NCBI RefSeq assembly: GCF_009749385.1
Contig: NZ_WBIN01000008.1
Span: 238,790-302,789, forward strand
From: Agromyces allii
GTDB lineage: Bacteria; Actinomycetota; Actinomycetes; Actinomycetales; Microbacteriaceae
Direction: 5' to 3'
Length of the DNA: 64,000 nt
Shown here piece after piece: positions 8,331 through 17,500 of this stretch. The translations under genes were made by a program, and so were the position numbers. The notes beneath the pieces were generated by a model. It saw only the letters and a program-made list of their open reading frames with translations. It did not search any database and was not told the origin of the DNA. Every line of letters begins with the position of its first letter. Position 1 is the first letter of the stretch.

Positions 8331-8798
8331 ATGTCCGATCTTCCCGTCTTCAGCGTCGCCGACCTCGAAGCCCAACCGCAGCTCGACGTCGACTCGTTCG
8401 TCAACGACGACGCCGTCGACCTCGGGGTCACCGCGATCGAGGTGATCCGCCAGCGGCGGCTCAACCTCGCGGTGCGCATCGTGCTGCGCGGCGACGTCGT
8501 GTTCCAGGCGAAGCTGCGCGAGACCGGGCGCGACAACGACGAGTGGCTGGCGGGCAAGGCCGCGGTCGTCGAGCGCTTCGGCGAGCCGTCGCTGCTCGTA
8601 CGGCGGCGTCACGAGGAGGCCGGCACGCCGTTCGGCGAGCGCAACGACGTCGACCACGACGTGTACCGGGCGCACGGCGGCTCGCTGCCGATCCGGGTCG
8701 ACGGCGAGCTCGTCGGCACGATCACGGTCTCGGGCGAGCCCGACGTCATCGACCACGAGGTCGCGACCGAGGCCGTGCGCCGCTTCCGCGCCCGCTGA
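8331..8798 (+). CDS. Heme-degrading-domain / UPF0303 family protein
   Basis: A 155-residue protein that matches the UPF0303 (HbpS/GlcG-like) pattern: FVNDDAVDLGVTAIEVIRQRRLNLAVRIVLRGDVVFQAKL, a WLAGKAAVVERF segment, and GGSLPIRVDGELVGTITVSG with a terminal EVATEAVRRF. HbpS-type proteins bind heme or cobalamin; the enzymatic activity of the family is poorly settled. GAGGAG Shine-Dalgarno lies 5 nt before the ATG. Divergent from the ligase gene. Confidence 0.85.
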   Translation: MSDLPVFSVADLEAQPQLDVDSFVNDDAVDLGVTAIEVIRQRRLNLAVRIVLRGDVVFQAKLRETGRDNDEWLAGKAAVVERFGEPSLLVRRRHEEAGTPFGERNDVDHDVYRAHGGSLPIRVDGELVGTITVSGEPDVIDHEVATEAVRRFRAR

Positions 8799-8846
8799 GC
8801 CCCGGCGCCCGCCACCGGCATCCGCCCCTCGGAGCCGGCGGGGCTC
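8797..8846. terminator. Hairpin between convergent genes
   Basis: GAGCCCC (8797-8803) pairs with GGGGCTC (8840-8846), and the adjoining GGC/GCC stretches can extend the stem. It sits exactly between two convergent stops. Confidence 0.45.
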
Positions 8847-9726
8847 ACACCCCGATCGTGAGCGCCGCCGTGTACCCGGCCGCCGCCGAGCCCGACATGT
8901 TCGCGATCTGGTGGATGCCGCCGTCGTCGCTGAACACGTTGTCGGTCGACAGGCTGACCTGCGAGGCGTTGCGCACGCTCTGCTCGTATCCCGCGGTCGC
9001 GTACACGGCGTCGTTCGCCTCCTGCGGCAGGGCGATCTGCGAGGTCTTCACGATGGGACCGCTCGCGACGGCCGTCGCGACATCCGAGTAGACCTCGAAG
9101 TGGATGTGCGGCCAACGCCCCGTGTAGCAGGCCGGGTAGATCGAGGTGAAGGTCACCGTGCCGTTCGCGTCGGTCTCCTGCACGCCGCGCAGGTAGTTCT
9201 CGCTCTCGAGCCCGTTCGAGTAGAGCGAGTAGCCGCCGTCGCGGTCGCAGTGCCAGAGGTACACGCCCGCGCCGACGAGTGCGCTGCCCGTCGCGGCATC
9301 CCGCACCGTGAGCGCGATCGTGAGCGGCACGCCCTGCGCCACGGTCGACGACGACCCGAACGACGAGCGGATGTCGCTGCGCACGATGCCCGAGTCGTCG
9401 AGCACGTTGACGCCGTTCGAGCCGTCGCCGGGGTACGGGCCGCCGGTCTCGTCGGGCACTTCGTCGAGCGGGCCGGTCGCCGCGGCGCTGGCGCTCGGTG
9501 TGGGCGTCGGGGTCGCGGATGCCGATGCCGAAGCGCTCGGCGAGGCGGTCGCCGTCGGCTCGGGGTCGGCCGAGCACGCTGCGAGCAGCGCCGTGAGTCC
9601 GACGCCGCCGAAGATTCCGAGCGCGCGCCGGCGGTCGACGAGCGTGCGGATGTCGTAGACGAGACCGCGGTGGTCCTCGTCGATCTCGTCGCCGTGCTCG
9701 TCGATCCAGCGGGGGTCGGTCGCCAT
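8845..9726 (-). CDS. Tat lipoprotein, intradiol ring-cleavage dioxygenase-like
   Basis: A 293-residue protein. Near residue 33 there is a twin-arginine signal RRRALGIF followed by a hydrophobic stretch and lipobox LLAAC, so it should be exported folded and lipid-anchored. A Ser/Thr/Pro/Ala-rich linker (residues 55-85) leads to a beta domain of the intradiol dioxygenase type: GVYLWHCDRDGGYSLYS and GRWPHIHFEV keep the Tyr/His residues expected to bind Fe(III). Such secreted forms occur in many actinobacteria; an actual catechol substrate is unproven. The ATG follows AGGAAGGAG. Confidence 0.88.
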   Translation of the reverse strand: MATDPRWIDEHGDEIDEDHRGLVYDIRTLVDRRRALGIFGGVGLTALLAACSADPEPTATASPSASASASATPTPTPSASAAATGPLDEVPDETGGPYPGDGSNGVNVLDDSGIVRSDIRSSFGSSSTVAQGVPLTIALTVRDAATGSALVGAGVYLWHCDRDGGYSLYSNGLESENYLRGVQETDANGTVTFTSIYPACYTGRWPHIHFEVYSDVATAVASGPIVKTSQIALPQEANDAVYATAGYEQSVRNASQVSLSTDNVFSDDGGIHQIANMSGSAAAGYTAALTIGV

Positions 9727-9899
9727 GTCGTGCTCCTTCCGGCTTGCCCGGGCCGGATGCCAGGGGCGGAATGCCTGCGTGGCGCCCAGTGTGACGCGGA
9801 CGTCCTGCAACCCCCTGTGGATGTCCGATGGGATTCCTATGATGGTCGCGCCGGACGCCGCACGTGCGGCCGGCCATCCGCATTGCGAGGGAGCACACC

Positions 9900-10517
9900 A
9901 TGGGAACCGTCTCGGTCGACCTGTTCATCACGCTCGACGGCGTCTACCAGGGGCCGGGCGGCCCCCAAGAAGACGTCGCGGGCGGGTTCGACGTCGGCGG
10001 GTGGCAGGGCGCCTTCCTCGACGAGGAGGCCGGCGGGGCGATCATGGCCGGCATCGAGGGCATGGACGCGCTGCTGCTCGGCCGCCGCACCTACGACATC
10101 TTCGCCGGGTACTGGCCGCACCAGGGCGACGACCCGATCGCCGTGAAGTTCAACGCGATGCCGAAGTTCGTCGTGTCGCGCACGCTCACCTCGGCGGGGT
10201 GGGAGGGCACCACGGCCTTGGCGGAGGTCGCGGAGGTGCGTTCGCTCAAGGACCGGTTCGACGACATCCACGTGATCGGCAGCGGCGACCTCGTGCGTTC
10301 GCTGCTCGAGGCGGGGCTCGTCGACCGGCTGAACCTGTACCTCTACCCGGTCGCCCTGGGCAAGGGCAAGCGACTGTTCGACGGCGAGGGCGACGGCTTC
10401 GTGCCGACCGCGTTCGCGCTGGCCGAGCCGCCGCGCGCGTTCCCGAGCGGCGCGATGCTGCTCGTCTACACGCCCGCGGGCCCGGCGGTCACGGGATTCG
10501 ACATGTCGGCGCAGTAG
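9900..10517 (+). CDS. Dihydrofolate reductase family protein (RibD C-terminal-like)
   Basis: A 205-residue protein with the RibD_C/DHFR-like reductase fold: SVDLFITLDGVYQGPGGP at the start, LLLGRRTYDIFAGYWP, and HVIGSGDLVRSLLEAGLVDRLNLYLYPVALGKGKRLF. These are NADPH-dependent reductases of unknown substrate, often present in several copies in actinobacteria. GAGGGAG lies before the chosen ATG; an upstream in-frame start adds a 12-residue tail without family support. Confidence 0.9.
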   Translation: MGTVSVDLFITLDGVYQGPGGPQEDVAGGFDVGGWQGAFLDEEAGGAIMAGIEGMDALLLGRRTYDIFAGYWPHQGDDPIAVKFNAMPKFVVSRTLTSAGWEGTTALAEVAEVRSLKDRFDDIHVIGSGDLVRSLLEAGLVDRLNLYLYPVALGKGKRLFDGEGDGFVPTAFALAEPPRAFPSGAMLLVYTPAGPAVTGFDMSAQ

Positions 10518-10558
10518 CGCGGCGAGCGCCGCGACCCCGCGTGCCCGATGATGGGGTG

Positions 10559-10984
10559 ATGCGCCCCGGATTCCGCTTCTCGACCGACCGCGACGACCTC
10601 GACCGCGAGCGCGTGCACCACTGGCTCTCGACCGACGCCTACTGGGCGCTCGGCCGCCCGCGCGAGCGGCAGGACGCCGCGATCGACGCGTCGCGCAACT
10701 ACGGCGTCTACGACGAGGCGTCGGGTGCACAGGTCGCATACGCGCGCGTCATCACCGACGGCGTGACGTTCGCGTGGCTCTGCGACGTGTACGTGGATCC
10801 GTCGGTGCGCGGGCACGGCGTCGGGGTCGCGCTCATCGAGGGCGTGGTCGCCGACCTCGAGCCGCTCGGGCTGCGCCGCACGATGCTCGCGACGGCCGAC
10901 GCGCACGGCCTCTATGCGAAGTTCGGCTTCGAGCCGCTCGCCGAGCCCGGTCGGTGGATGGCGCGCCTCGCACCGACGGAGTAG
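10559..10984 (+). CDS. GNAT family N-acetyltransferase
   Basis: A 141-residue acetyltransferase. The acetyl-CoA binding motif A is VYVDPSVRGHGVGVALIEGV, followed by LRRTMLATADAHGLYAKFGFEPL. The acceptor is unknown; the N-terminal RVHHWLSTDAYWALGRPRE resembles a frequent small GNAT group. GATGAT lies 6 nt before the start, a possible leaderless promoter. It is 9 bp upstream of the TfoX-like gene. Confidence 0.9.
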   Translation: MRPGFRFSTDRDDLDRERVHHWLSTDAYWALGRPRERQDAAIDASRNYGVYDEASGAQVAYARVITDGVTFAWLCDVYVDPSVRGHGVGVALIEGVVADLEPLGLRRTMLATADAHGLYAKFGFEPLAEPGRWMARLAPTE

Positions 10985-10993
10985 CGTCGCCCC

Positions 10994-11314
10994 ATGGACG
11001 ATCGCGAGCGGGGGCTCGAGCGGCTCGACGCCGTCACCGACGAACTCCGAGGGCATCCGGATGTCGCGGTGGGCCGCATGTTCGGATCCGAGGGCTACTC
11101 GGTGCGCGGCAAGCTCTTCGCCTTCGTCTCCACCGACGGCCGGCTCGTCGTGAAGCTGCCCGAGGCGCGCATCGAGGAGCTGCGGCTCGACAACATGGTC
11201 ATGCGCGGCCGCCCGATGCGGGAGTGGGCCGTCGTGCCCTATGCCGACGGCGCCGAGCGGTGGGCGACGATCGCCGTCGAGGCGCACGCCTACCTCGACG
11301 AGATCACGCCGTAA
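10994..11314 (+). CDS. TfoX/Sxy N-terminal-domain protein
   Basis: A 106-residue protein with the TfoX N-terminal fold: GRMFGSEGYSVRGKLFAFVSTDGRLVVKLPEARIEEL. In gammaproteobacteria TfoX/Sxy governs competence, but this single-domain actinobacterial form has no shown role. TAGCGT (10982-10987), 6 nt before the ATG, suggests a leaderless promoter overlapping the stop of the GNAT gene. Confidence 0.85.
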   Translation: MDDRERGLERLDAVTDELRGHPDVAVGRMFGSEGYSVRGKLFAFVSTDGRLVVKLPEARIEELRLDNMVMRGRPMREWAVVPYADGAERWATIAVEAHAYLDEITP

Positions 11315-11375
11315 CGCCGGTCGAACCGGCCTGCGCCCGCGCGCGGCGGGCTGTGGGCGTCGGCGTCGGCGGGCC

Positions 11376-11978
11376 TCAGCCCGCCTCGACCGCCATCACG
11401 TCCATCCACACCGTGCTGTTCGAGCACGCCGGAACCGTCGCCGACACGTCGAACGCGGTGAAGCTGTGCGGCGGGTACACCCGGTAGGCCGTGCCCTCGG
11501 CGACCGTGCACGAGCCGGCGAGCGGGCCGCCGTCGGTGCCGATGTTCACCGCCGAGAGCGCCGCGAACGCCGTGCCGCCCGCGGCGATGGTGATCGTCGG
11601 CGGGGAGGCGGGCTCCGACTGATCGGCCGGTTCGCCGAGCTGGGCGCCGCTCGCGTCGAGCACCGACACGCCGGGCGCTCCGCGGAGCTCGCACGAGGTC
11701 GAGCCGGTGTTCGTGAAGACGACCTGGGAGTTCGTGTGCCCGGCGCTGCCGCCGTCGGGTGCCGTGCGCACCGTCACCTCGAGCACGTCGTCGGCGCACT
11801 GCCCGGCCGGCGCGTTCGGGTCGACCGAGGCGGTCGAGGTCGGTGTCGGGGATGCCGACGGCGATGACGCCGGTGACGCCGTCGGCGACGGGCTCGGCGA
11901 GGTTCCGGCGCCCGCGCAACCGGTGAGCAGCAGTCCGACCGCGAGCGAGCATGCGGCGACGATCATCGAGGTTCGCAT
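11376..11978 (-). CDS. DUF4232-type secreted lipoprotein
   Basis: A 200-residue lipoprotein. The signal peptide ends in LLLTGCAG, followed by a Ser/Pro/Thr-rich linker (residues 24-55). The body begins CADDVLEVTVRTAPDGGSAGHTNSQVVFTN and contains the CELRGAPGVSVLDASG pattern of the DUF4232 beta-sandwich family, whose function is unknown. Four cysteines outside the lipobox could form two disulfides. TACCGT (11986-11991) lies 7 nt before the ATG. Confidence 0.85.
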   Translation of the reverse strand: MRTSMIVAACSLAVGLLLTGCAGAGTSPSPSPTASPASSPSASPTPTSTASVDPNAPAGQCADDVLEVTVRTAPDGGSAGHTNSQVVFTNTGSTSCELRGAPGVSVLDASGAQLGEPADQSEPASPPTITIAAGGTAFAALSAVNIGTDGGPLAGSCTVAEGTAYRVYPPHSFTAFDVSATVPACSNSTVWMDVMAVEAG

Positions 11979-12007
11979 GGGCGCCACGGTACGGCGCGGC
12001 GGGTCGA

Positions 12008-12784
12008 TCAGGGCAGAGGCCGGGCCGGGTTGCCCGGGATCGCGACCTGCTCGGCGAGCCACGCGTCGAACGTCTGCGTCGCGAGCACGGCGTCGGATCC
12101 TGGCAGCGTGTCACCGCGGCGCATGGCCGCGAACTGCTTGCCGGGCAGCGAGACGGCGAGCACGGGGCCCCGCAGACCTCGGGCCTTCGCCAGACGCCGG
12201 ACCATGTCGGACACGTCCTCGCGCTGCGGACCGGCGAAGTCGGGGCCGCGTCCGACGGGGCCCTGCTCGGCGAGCTGCACGAGCCGCTGCCCGACCTCGC
12301 GGGCGGCGACCGGCTGCGAGGCGAGTCTCGGCGCCAGGTGGAGGCCCGCGAACGAGAGCATGCCGAGCATCTGCTCGGCGAACTCGTGGAACTGCGACGC
12401 GCGCAGGATCGTGAACGGCACGGCACCCGCCTCGACCGCGCGCTCCTGGGCGAGCTTGCCCGCGTAGTACCCGTAGGGCGCGCGGTCGATGCCGACGATC
12501 GAGAGCGTCACGTGGTGGCCGACGCCGGCAGCCTGTTCGGCCGCGAGGAGCGTCTGGGTCGTCGTCGTGAAGAACTCCGTCGCCGCGTCGGCCGACCTCG
12601 CGTTCGCGTTCGCGGTGTCGATCACGGCATCCACGCCGTCGAGTGCGGCCGCGACGCCCGTGCCCGCGATCAGGTCGACGCCGTTCGAGCGCGTGAGCAC
12701 GACGACCTCGTGCCCCCGCTCGCGGGCGGCGTCGACGACGTGGCGTCCGACGGTTCCGGTTCCTCCGGCGACGGCGATCCTCAT
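12008..12784 (-). CDS. NAD(P)-binding atypical short-chain dehydrogenase (NmrA-like)
   Basis: A 258-residue protein starting MRIAVAGGTGTVGRHVV, the GxxGxxG dinucleotide-binding motif of the atypical SDR/NmrA group. The middle part VTLSIVGIDRAPYGYYAGKLAQERAVEAGAVPFTILRASQFHEF is typical of NmrA-like quinone oxidoreductases and redox sensors. The catalytic Ser-Tyr-Lys triad is not clearly kept apart from YYAGK. Downstream of the Nudix gene on the same strand with a 43-bp gap. Confidence 0.9.
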   Translation of the reverse strand: MRIAVAGGTGTVGRHVVDAARERGHEVVVLTRSNGVDLIAGTGVAAALDGVDAVIDTANANARSADAATEFFTTTTQTLLAAEQAAGVGHHVTLSIVGIDRAPYGYYAGKLAQERAVEAGAVPFTILRASQFHEFAEQMLGMLSFAGLHLAPRLASQPVAAREVGQRLVQLAEQGPVGRGPDFAGPQREDVSDMVRRLAKARGLRGPVLAVSLPGKQFAAMRRGDTLPGSDAVLATQTFDAWLAEQVAIPGNPARPLP

Positions 12785-12827
12785 GCGTGCACTCCGTTCG
12801 GTTGCCGAGCCCGCGCGACTCGGCGGA

Positions 12828-13592
12828 TCAGCGGTTCAGGTCGTCGCGTTCGACGATGCGGTCGGGGTTCCACGGCTCGCTCCAGCCGAGCTCGTCGAAC
12901 ATGCGGTCGAGCACGAGCGCGGTGAAGCCCCAGACCACGCGCCCGCCGACCGTGAACGCCGGACCCCGGTAGACGCGGCCCTCGAAGGCCATCTGCGTGT
13001 TGCCGCGGTTCGCGGGGTCGAGGAGGTCGGCGACCGGCACCCGGAACACCTCGACGGACTCGTCGTGGTCGACGGCGGCGACCTGCGACGGCTTCGCCCA
13101 CCACGCGGGAACCGGGGTCACGAGGTGGTTGCTCACGGGAACCGGCAGCGGCGCGAGGGTGCCGAGCGGCTCGACGTCGGCGGGGTCGACGCCGGTCTCC
13201 TCGGCGGCCTCGCGCAGCGCGCCCGCGATCGGTCCGTCGTCGGATGCCTCGATGCGCCCTCCGGGGAACGCGATCTGACCCGGGTGGCTGCCGAGCGTCG
13301 CTGCACGACGCAGCAGCAGCACGTCGAGCTCCCGCGCGACGGCGGGGGCGCCGACCCGGGCCGGCAGGTCGTCGAGCACCCCGAAGAGCACGAGCACGGC
13401 GGCCGGACGGCGGCTCGCGGCATCCGCACCCCATCGCGGGAAGTCGGCGTGCCAGGTGAGGCCGCGTTCGCAGAGGGCGACGAGCTCGGCCCTGGCGCCC
13501 GCGGGGTCGCTCACGAACCGCACCCGTCGTCGTGGAACAGCATGTCTGCCATCCTGCCACCGCCCGGCGACGCGCACGCCCGGCATGCGCAC
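12828..13592 (-). CDS. Nudix hydrolase, CoA pyrophosphatase-like
   Basis: A 254-residue (as called) Nudix enzyme. LLLRRAATLGSHPGQIAFPGG is the UPF0035/NudL signature just before the Nudix box (GGRIEAS...ALREAAEETGV), pointing to hydrolysis of CoA or related acyl-CoAs to 3',5'-ADP and phosphopantetheine. The start is uncertain. GTG 13592 has GGAG 8 nt upstream, but its first 25 residues are Arg-rich; GTG 13523 would give 231 residues and fits family length better. Divergent from the EEP gene. Confidence 0.88.
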   Translation of the reverse strand: MRMPGVRVAGRWQDGRHAVPRRRVRFVSDPAGARAELVALCERGLTWHADFPRWGADAASRRPAAVLVLFGVLDDLPARVGAPAVARELDVLLLRRAATLGSHPGQIAFPGGRIEASDDGPIAGALREAAEETGVDPADVEPLGTLAPLPVPVSNHLVTPVPAWWAKPSQVAAVDHDESVEVFRVPVADLLDPANRGNTQMAFEGRVYRGPAFTVGGRVVWGFTALVLDRMFDELGWSEPWNPDRIVERDDLNR

Positions 13593-13674
13593 TCAGGCCG
13601 CTCCACGTGAACGCCCGGCGAACTCGCAGCGCAACCCCCAGCCGAATCACACCGCGGAGTCCTATTCTGATCGG

Positions 13675-14430
13675 ATGCTGGTCATCAGCTACAACCTCCG
13701 AAAGCATCGCGCGATCTCCGAACTCGCGGCGCTCGATTCGCGCTACTCGCCCGACCTCGTGTGCCTCCAGGAGTGCGACACCCAAGACCTCGCCGAGCAC
13801 GTCGGGCGCCTGCGCCTCGCGCACTCCACGGTGGGCAACCGCCTCGGCCTCGCGGTGTACTACCGCCCCGACCGCATCGAGGTGCGCGACCTGCGCACGG
13901 TCGCGCTCAAGAAGTCGCTGCACGATCGCATCGCGAAACCCGCGCACGAGCGGCTGCTCGGCGCCCGCGTGTTCGACCGCGTGCACGGGCGCGAGGCGAT
14001 CGTCGCGTCGTTCCACGCGGCCCCGCTCACGGCGCTGAACTCGCTGCGCCGCCACCAGATCAAGGCCGCGCTCGGCGAGCTGCAACTGCTCGGGCCGAAC
14101 CTGCCGACCCTCATGGTCGGCGACTACAACTACCCGATCTTCAAGGACAACCTGGCCGAGAAGGTTCGCGAGGCGGGCTACGACCTGACCCTCAGCGACA
14201 GCCGCACCTACACGCGCTACAAGTTCTTCCGCGGGCACTTCGACCTCGCGACCTCGGCGGGCTTCGACATCCGCAAGGTCGAGACCCTCCCCCGCGGGTC
14301 GAGCGACCACCTGCCGATCCTCGTCGACACCGAGTACGCGGATGTCACGGCCGCCGCCGCGTCCGTCGAGGCGCCGGTCGACGGCGCCCCCATCTTCAGC
14401 ATCGAAGACGACACCCCGCACGTCGCCTGA
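13675..14430 (+). CDS. Endonuclease/exonuclease/phosphatase (EEP) family protein
   Basis: A 251-residue EEP-fold protein. Catalytic motifs are visible in order: ISYNLRKH (Asn), LQECD (Glu metal ligand), SFHAAPLT (His), GDYNYP (Asp/Asn) and SSDHLPIL (Asp-His). No signal peptide is present, so it is cytoplasmic and may act on nucleic acid or a phosphoester. TATTCT (13663-13668) is 6 nt before the ATG, so leaderless. The C-terminal 25 residues are an acidic extension after the fold. Confidence 0.88.
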   Translation: MLVISYNLRKHRAISELAALDSRYSPDLVCLQECDTQDLAEHVGRLRLAHSTVGNRLGLAVYYRPDRIEVRDLRTVALKKSLHDRIAKPAHERLLGARVFDRVHGREAIVASFHAAPLTALNSLRRHQIKAALGELQLLGPNLPTLMVGDYNYPIFKDNLAEKVREAGYDLTLSDSRTYTRYKFFRGHFDLATSAGFDIRKVETLPRGSSDHLPILVDTEYADVTAAAASVEAPVDGAPIFSIEDDTPHVA

Positions 14431-14587
14431 GCCGGTCTGGGCGTGCGGCCGCGGCATCCGCGCCATCCGCCGCGCAGTGAGAAACCCCCTGAACCGGTGC
14501 TTGCCCCGGCATCCGCGCGAGCCCTAGCCTGAGCACAATCGCCCCACGGAGGCACCTCCCCCGCGCGGCGGCCGAAACGACTGGCAG

Positions 14588-17500
14588 ATGTCCTCCGCGT
14601 TGTACGCACTGGGTCGGTGGGCCTTCCGAGCACGGGGGCGAATGCTCGTGCTCTGGATCGGCGTGCTCGCGGTCTGCTTCACGGGCGCCGCGCTCATCGG
14701 CCAGGGCACCGACAACACGTACAGCATCCCGGGCACCGAGTCTCAAGATGCGCTCGACGCGCTCGCCCGCACCTTTCCGCAGGTGAGCGGTGCGACGGCG
14801 CAGCTCATCGCAGTCGCGCCCGACGGCGGCGACGTGACCGACCCCGCGTTCCAGCAGGCCGTCGAGGCCACGATCGCCGACATCGAGGCGATCCCGCAGG
14901 TCGAGGGCGCGAGCTCGCCCTACGCGACCCCCGGCTCGGCGGACCTCGCCCCCGACGACTCGGCCGCGCTCGTGCCGATCCAGCTGAGCGTCGCGTCGAC
15001 CTCGGTCACGCCCGAGACGGCCGACGCACTGCAGGCCGCGGGGGCCGACCTCGAGCAGGCGCTGCCCGACGGCTCCCAGGTCGCGGTCGGCGGGCAGCTC
15101 TTCGCCCAGACCTCGACGGGCATCAGCATCACCGAGCTGCTCGGCATCCTCGTCGCCTACCTCGTGCTGCTCATCGCGTTCGCGTCGTTCACCGCGGCCG
15201 GCATCCCGCTCGTCACGGCGCTGCTCGGCGTCGGCGTCTCGCTCGCGATCGTCTTCGTCGGCACCGGGTTCCTCACGATCACCTCGACGACGCCCCTGCT
15301 CGCGCTCATGCTCGGCCTCGCGGTGGGCATCGACTACGGCCTGTTCATCGTGTCGCGCCACCGCGACCAGCTGAAACAAGGCCTCGACGTCGAGGAGTCC
15401 GCCGCGCGCGCCGTCGCGACCTCGGGCTCGGCGGTCGTGTTCGCGGCCATGACCGTGATCATCGCGCTGCTCGGGCTCGCGGTCGCGGGCATCCCGTTCC
15501 TCACGACGATGGGCGTCGCCGCCGCACTCGCGGTCGCCACGGCGGTCGCGCTCTCGCTCACGCTCACGCCCGCCCTGCTCGGGTTCGCCGGCTGGCGAGT
15601 GGTCGCGAAGCGGTATCGGCCGGGTCATCCGGGGGCGGATGTCACGGGCGGGCCGGATGTCACGGGCGGGCCGGATGTCACGGGCGGGCCGGATGCGGAG
15701 GAGACGGCCGACCCCGGTGGCGACGAGCCGGTCGGCGACGGGCCGGTCGGCGACGGGCGCACGGCGGACTCCGGCACCGCGGCATCCGACGCCGGACCCC
15801 GGAATGCGGACTCCGACTCCGACGACGCCCTGCCGACGCGCGAGGCCGCGCCCGCGGCATCCGTCCCCCGTGGATTCTTCGGCGGCTGGGTGCGCGGCGT
15901 GACGAGGTGGCCGATCGTGACGGTCGTGCTCATCGTCGGGCTGCTCGCGCTCGCGACCGTGCCCGCGGCGAACCTGCGCCTCGCGCTGCCCGACGCCGGG
16001 TCGCTCGACGAGTCCGAGCCGGGGCGGGTGACCTACGATCTCATCGCCGAGCACTTCGGGCCGGGGTTCAACGGGCCGCTCATCGTCACCGGGCTCATCA
16101 TCGAGTCGACCGACCCGGTCGGGCTCATGGACGACCTCGGTGCGACGCTCGAGGCCGTGCCGGGCGTCGCCTCGGTTCCGCTGACGACGCCGAACCCGAC
16201 CGGCGACACGGGCATCGTGCAGGTGATCCCCGAGGGGTCGCCCGACTCCGAGCAGACGAAGCAGCTCGTGTCGACGCTCCGCGGCATGCACGACGAGCTC
16301 GAGGCGGAGTACGGCGTGAGCCTCTCGGTCACCGGGTACACCGCCGCGGGCATCGACATCTCCGATCGCCTCGCGGGGGCGCTCGCACCGTTCGGCCTGC
16401 TCGTGGTCGGGCTCTCGCTCGTGCTGCTCGCGATGGTGTTCCGCTCGATCGTCGTGCCCGTGACGGCCGCGCTCGGGTACGTGCTCTCGATCGGCGCCGC
16501 GTTCGGACTCACGAGCCTCGTCTTCGTCGACGGCTTCGCGGCCGACCTGCTCGGCGTCGCCGACGTCGGCCAGGTCATCAGCTTCATGCCGATCATCCTC
16601 ATGGGCGTGTTGTTCGGCCTCGCGATGGACTACGAGGTGTTCCTCGTCAGCCGCATGCGCGAGGACTACGTGCACCAGGAGGGTGCGGAGCCCGACACCG
16701 TCGGCGCCGTGCACCGCGGATTCGTCGCATCGGCCCGGGTCGTCACGGCCGCCGCGATCATCATGTTCTCGGTGTTCGTCGCGTTCGTGCCCGACGGCGA
16801 CGCCTCGATCCAGCCGATCGCGTTCGGCCTCGCGGTGGGCGTGGTGATCGACGCGTTCCTCGTGCGCATGACGCTCATCCCGGCCGTGCTCGTGCTCTTC
16901 GGGCGGCACGCCTGGTGGATGCCCGCGTGGCTCGACCGCGCACTGCCCGGCTTCGACATCGAGGGCGAGGGCCTGACCGCGGAGTTCGCGCTGGCCGACT
17001 GGCCCGAGGGCGGCGAGCGGCTCGTGATCGCGGCCGAGGGGCTGCGCGTCGGTGGGAAGGCCGACGAGTCGGGCGACGAGGCCGAGGAGGTCGAGATCCT
17101 CGACGAGGAGGAGGCGGAGACCCCTGGCGGGCCCGATGACACGAGCGGTTCGGATGCCGCGGCCGCGCGTCGGGGGTTCGACGCTCGCCTCGAGGCGGGC
17201 GACGCGCTCGTGATCTTCGGCGGCACCGCCGACGAACGGCGCGACGTGCTGCTCGCGCTCGGGGCCCGGCGCCCCGTCGCCGCCGGGCTCGTGAAGGTGT
17301 GCGGGCTCGTGCTGCCGCCGCGCACGGCCACCGTGCGCGGCGGGACGGCCGTCGCCCTGCTCACCGGATCCGCAGACGCGGTCGCGCTCGTGCGCACGGC
17401 CCTCTGGAACACGCGCGACCTCGTGCTCGTCGACGGGCTCGACGAGGTCGGAGACCCCGACGTGCGGCGGCACATCGCCGCGCTGCTCGCCGAGGCGCAC

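Noticed and set aside
6026..9091. A 1021-codon plus-strand open frame over the phosphatase, VOC and ligase genes
   Set aside because: High GC keeps antisense frames open; the translation is Arg/Gly/His-rich with no domain, while the minus strand encodes recognisable families.
15637..15690. Tandem 18-bp repeats considered as a CRISPR-like array
   Set aside because: There are no spacers between units, the units are in frame and encode a protein linker.
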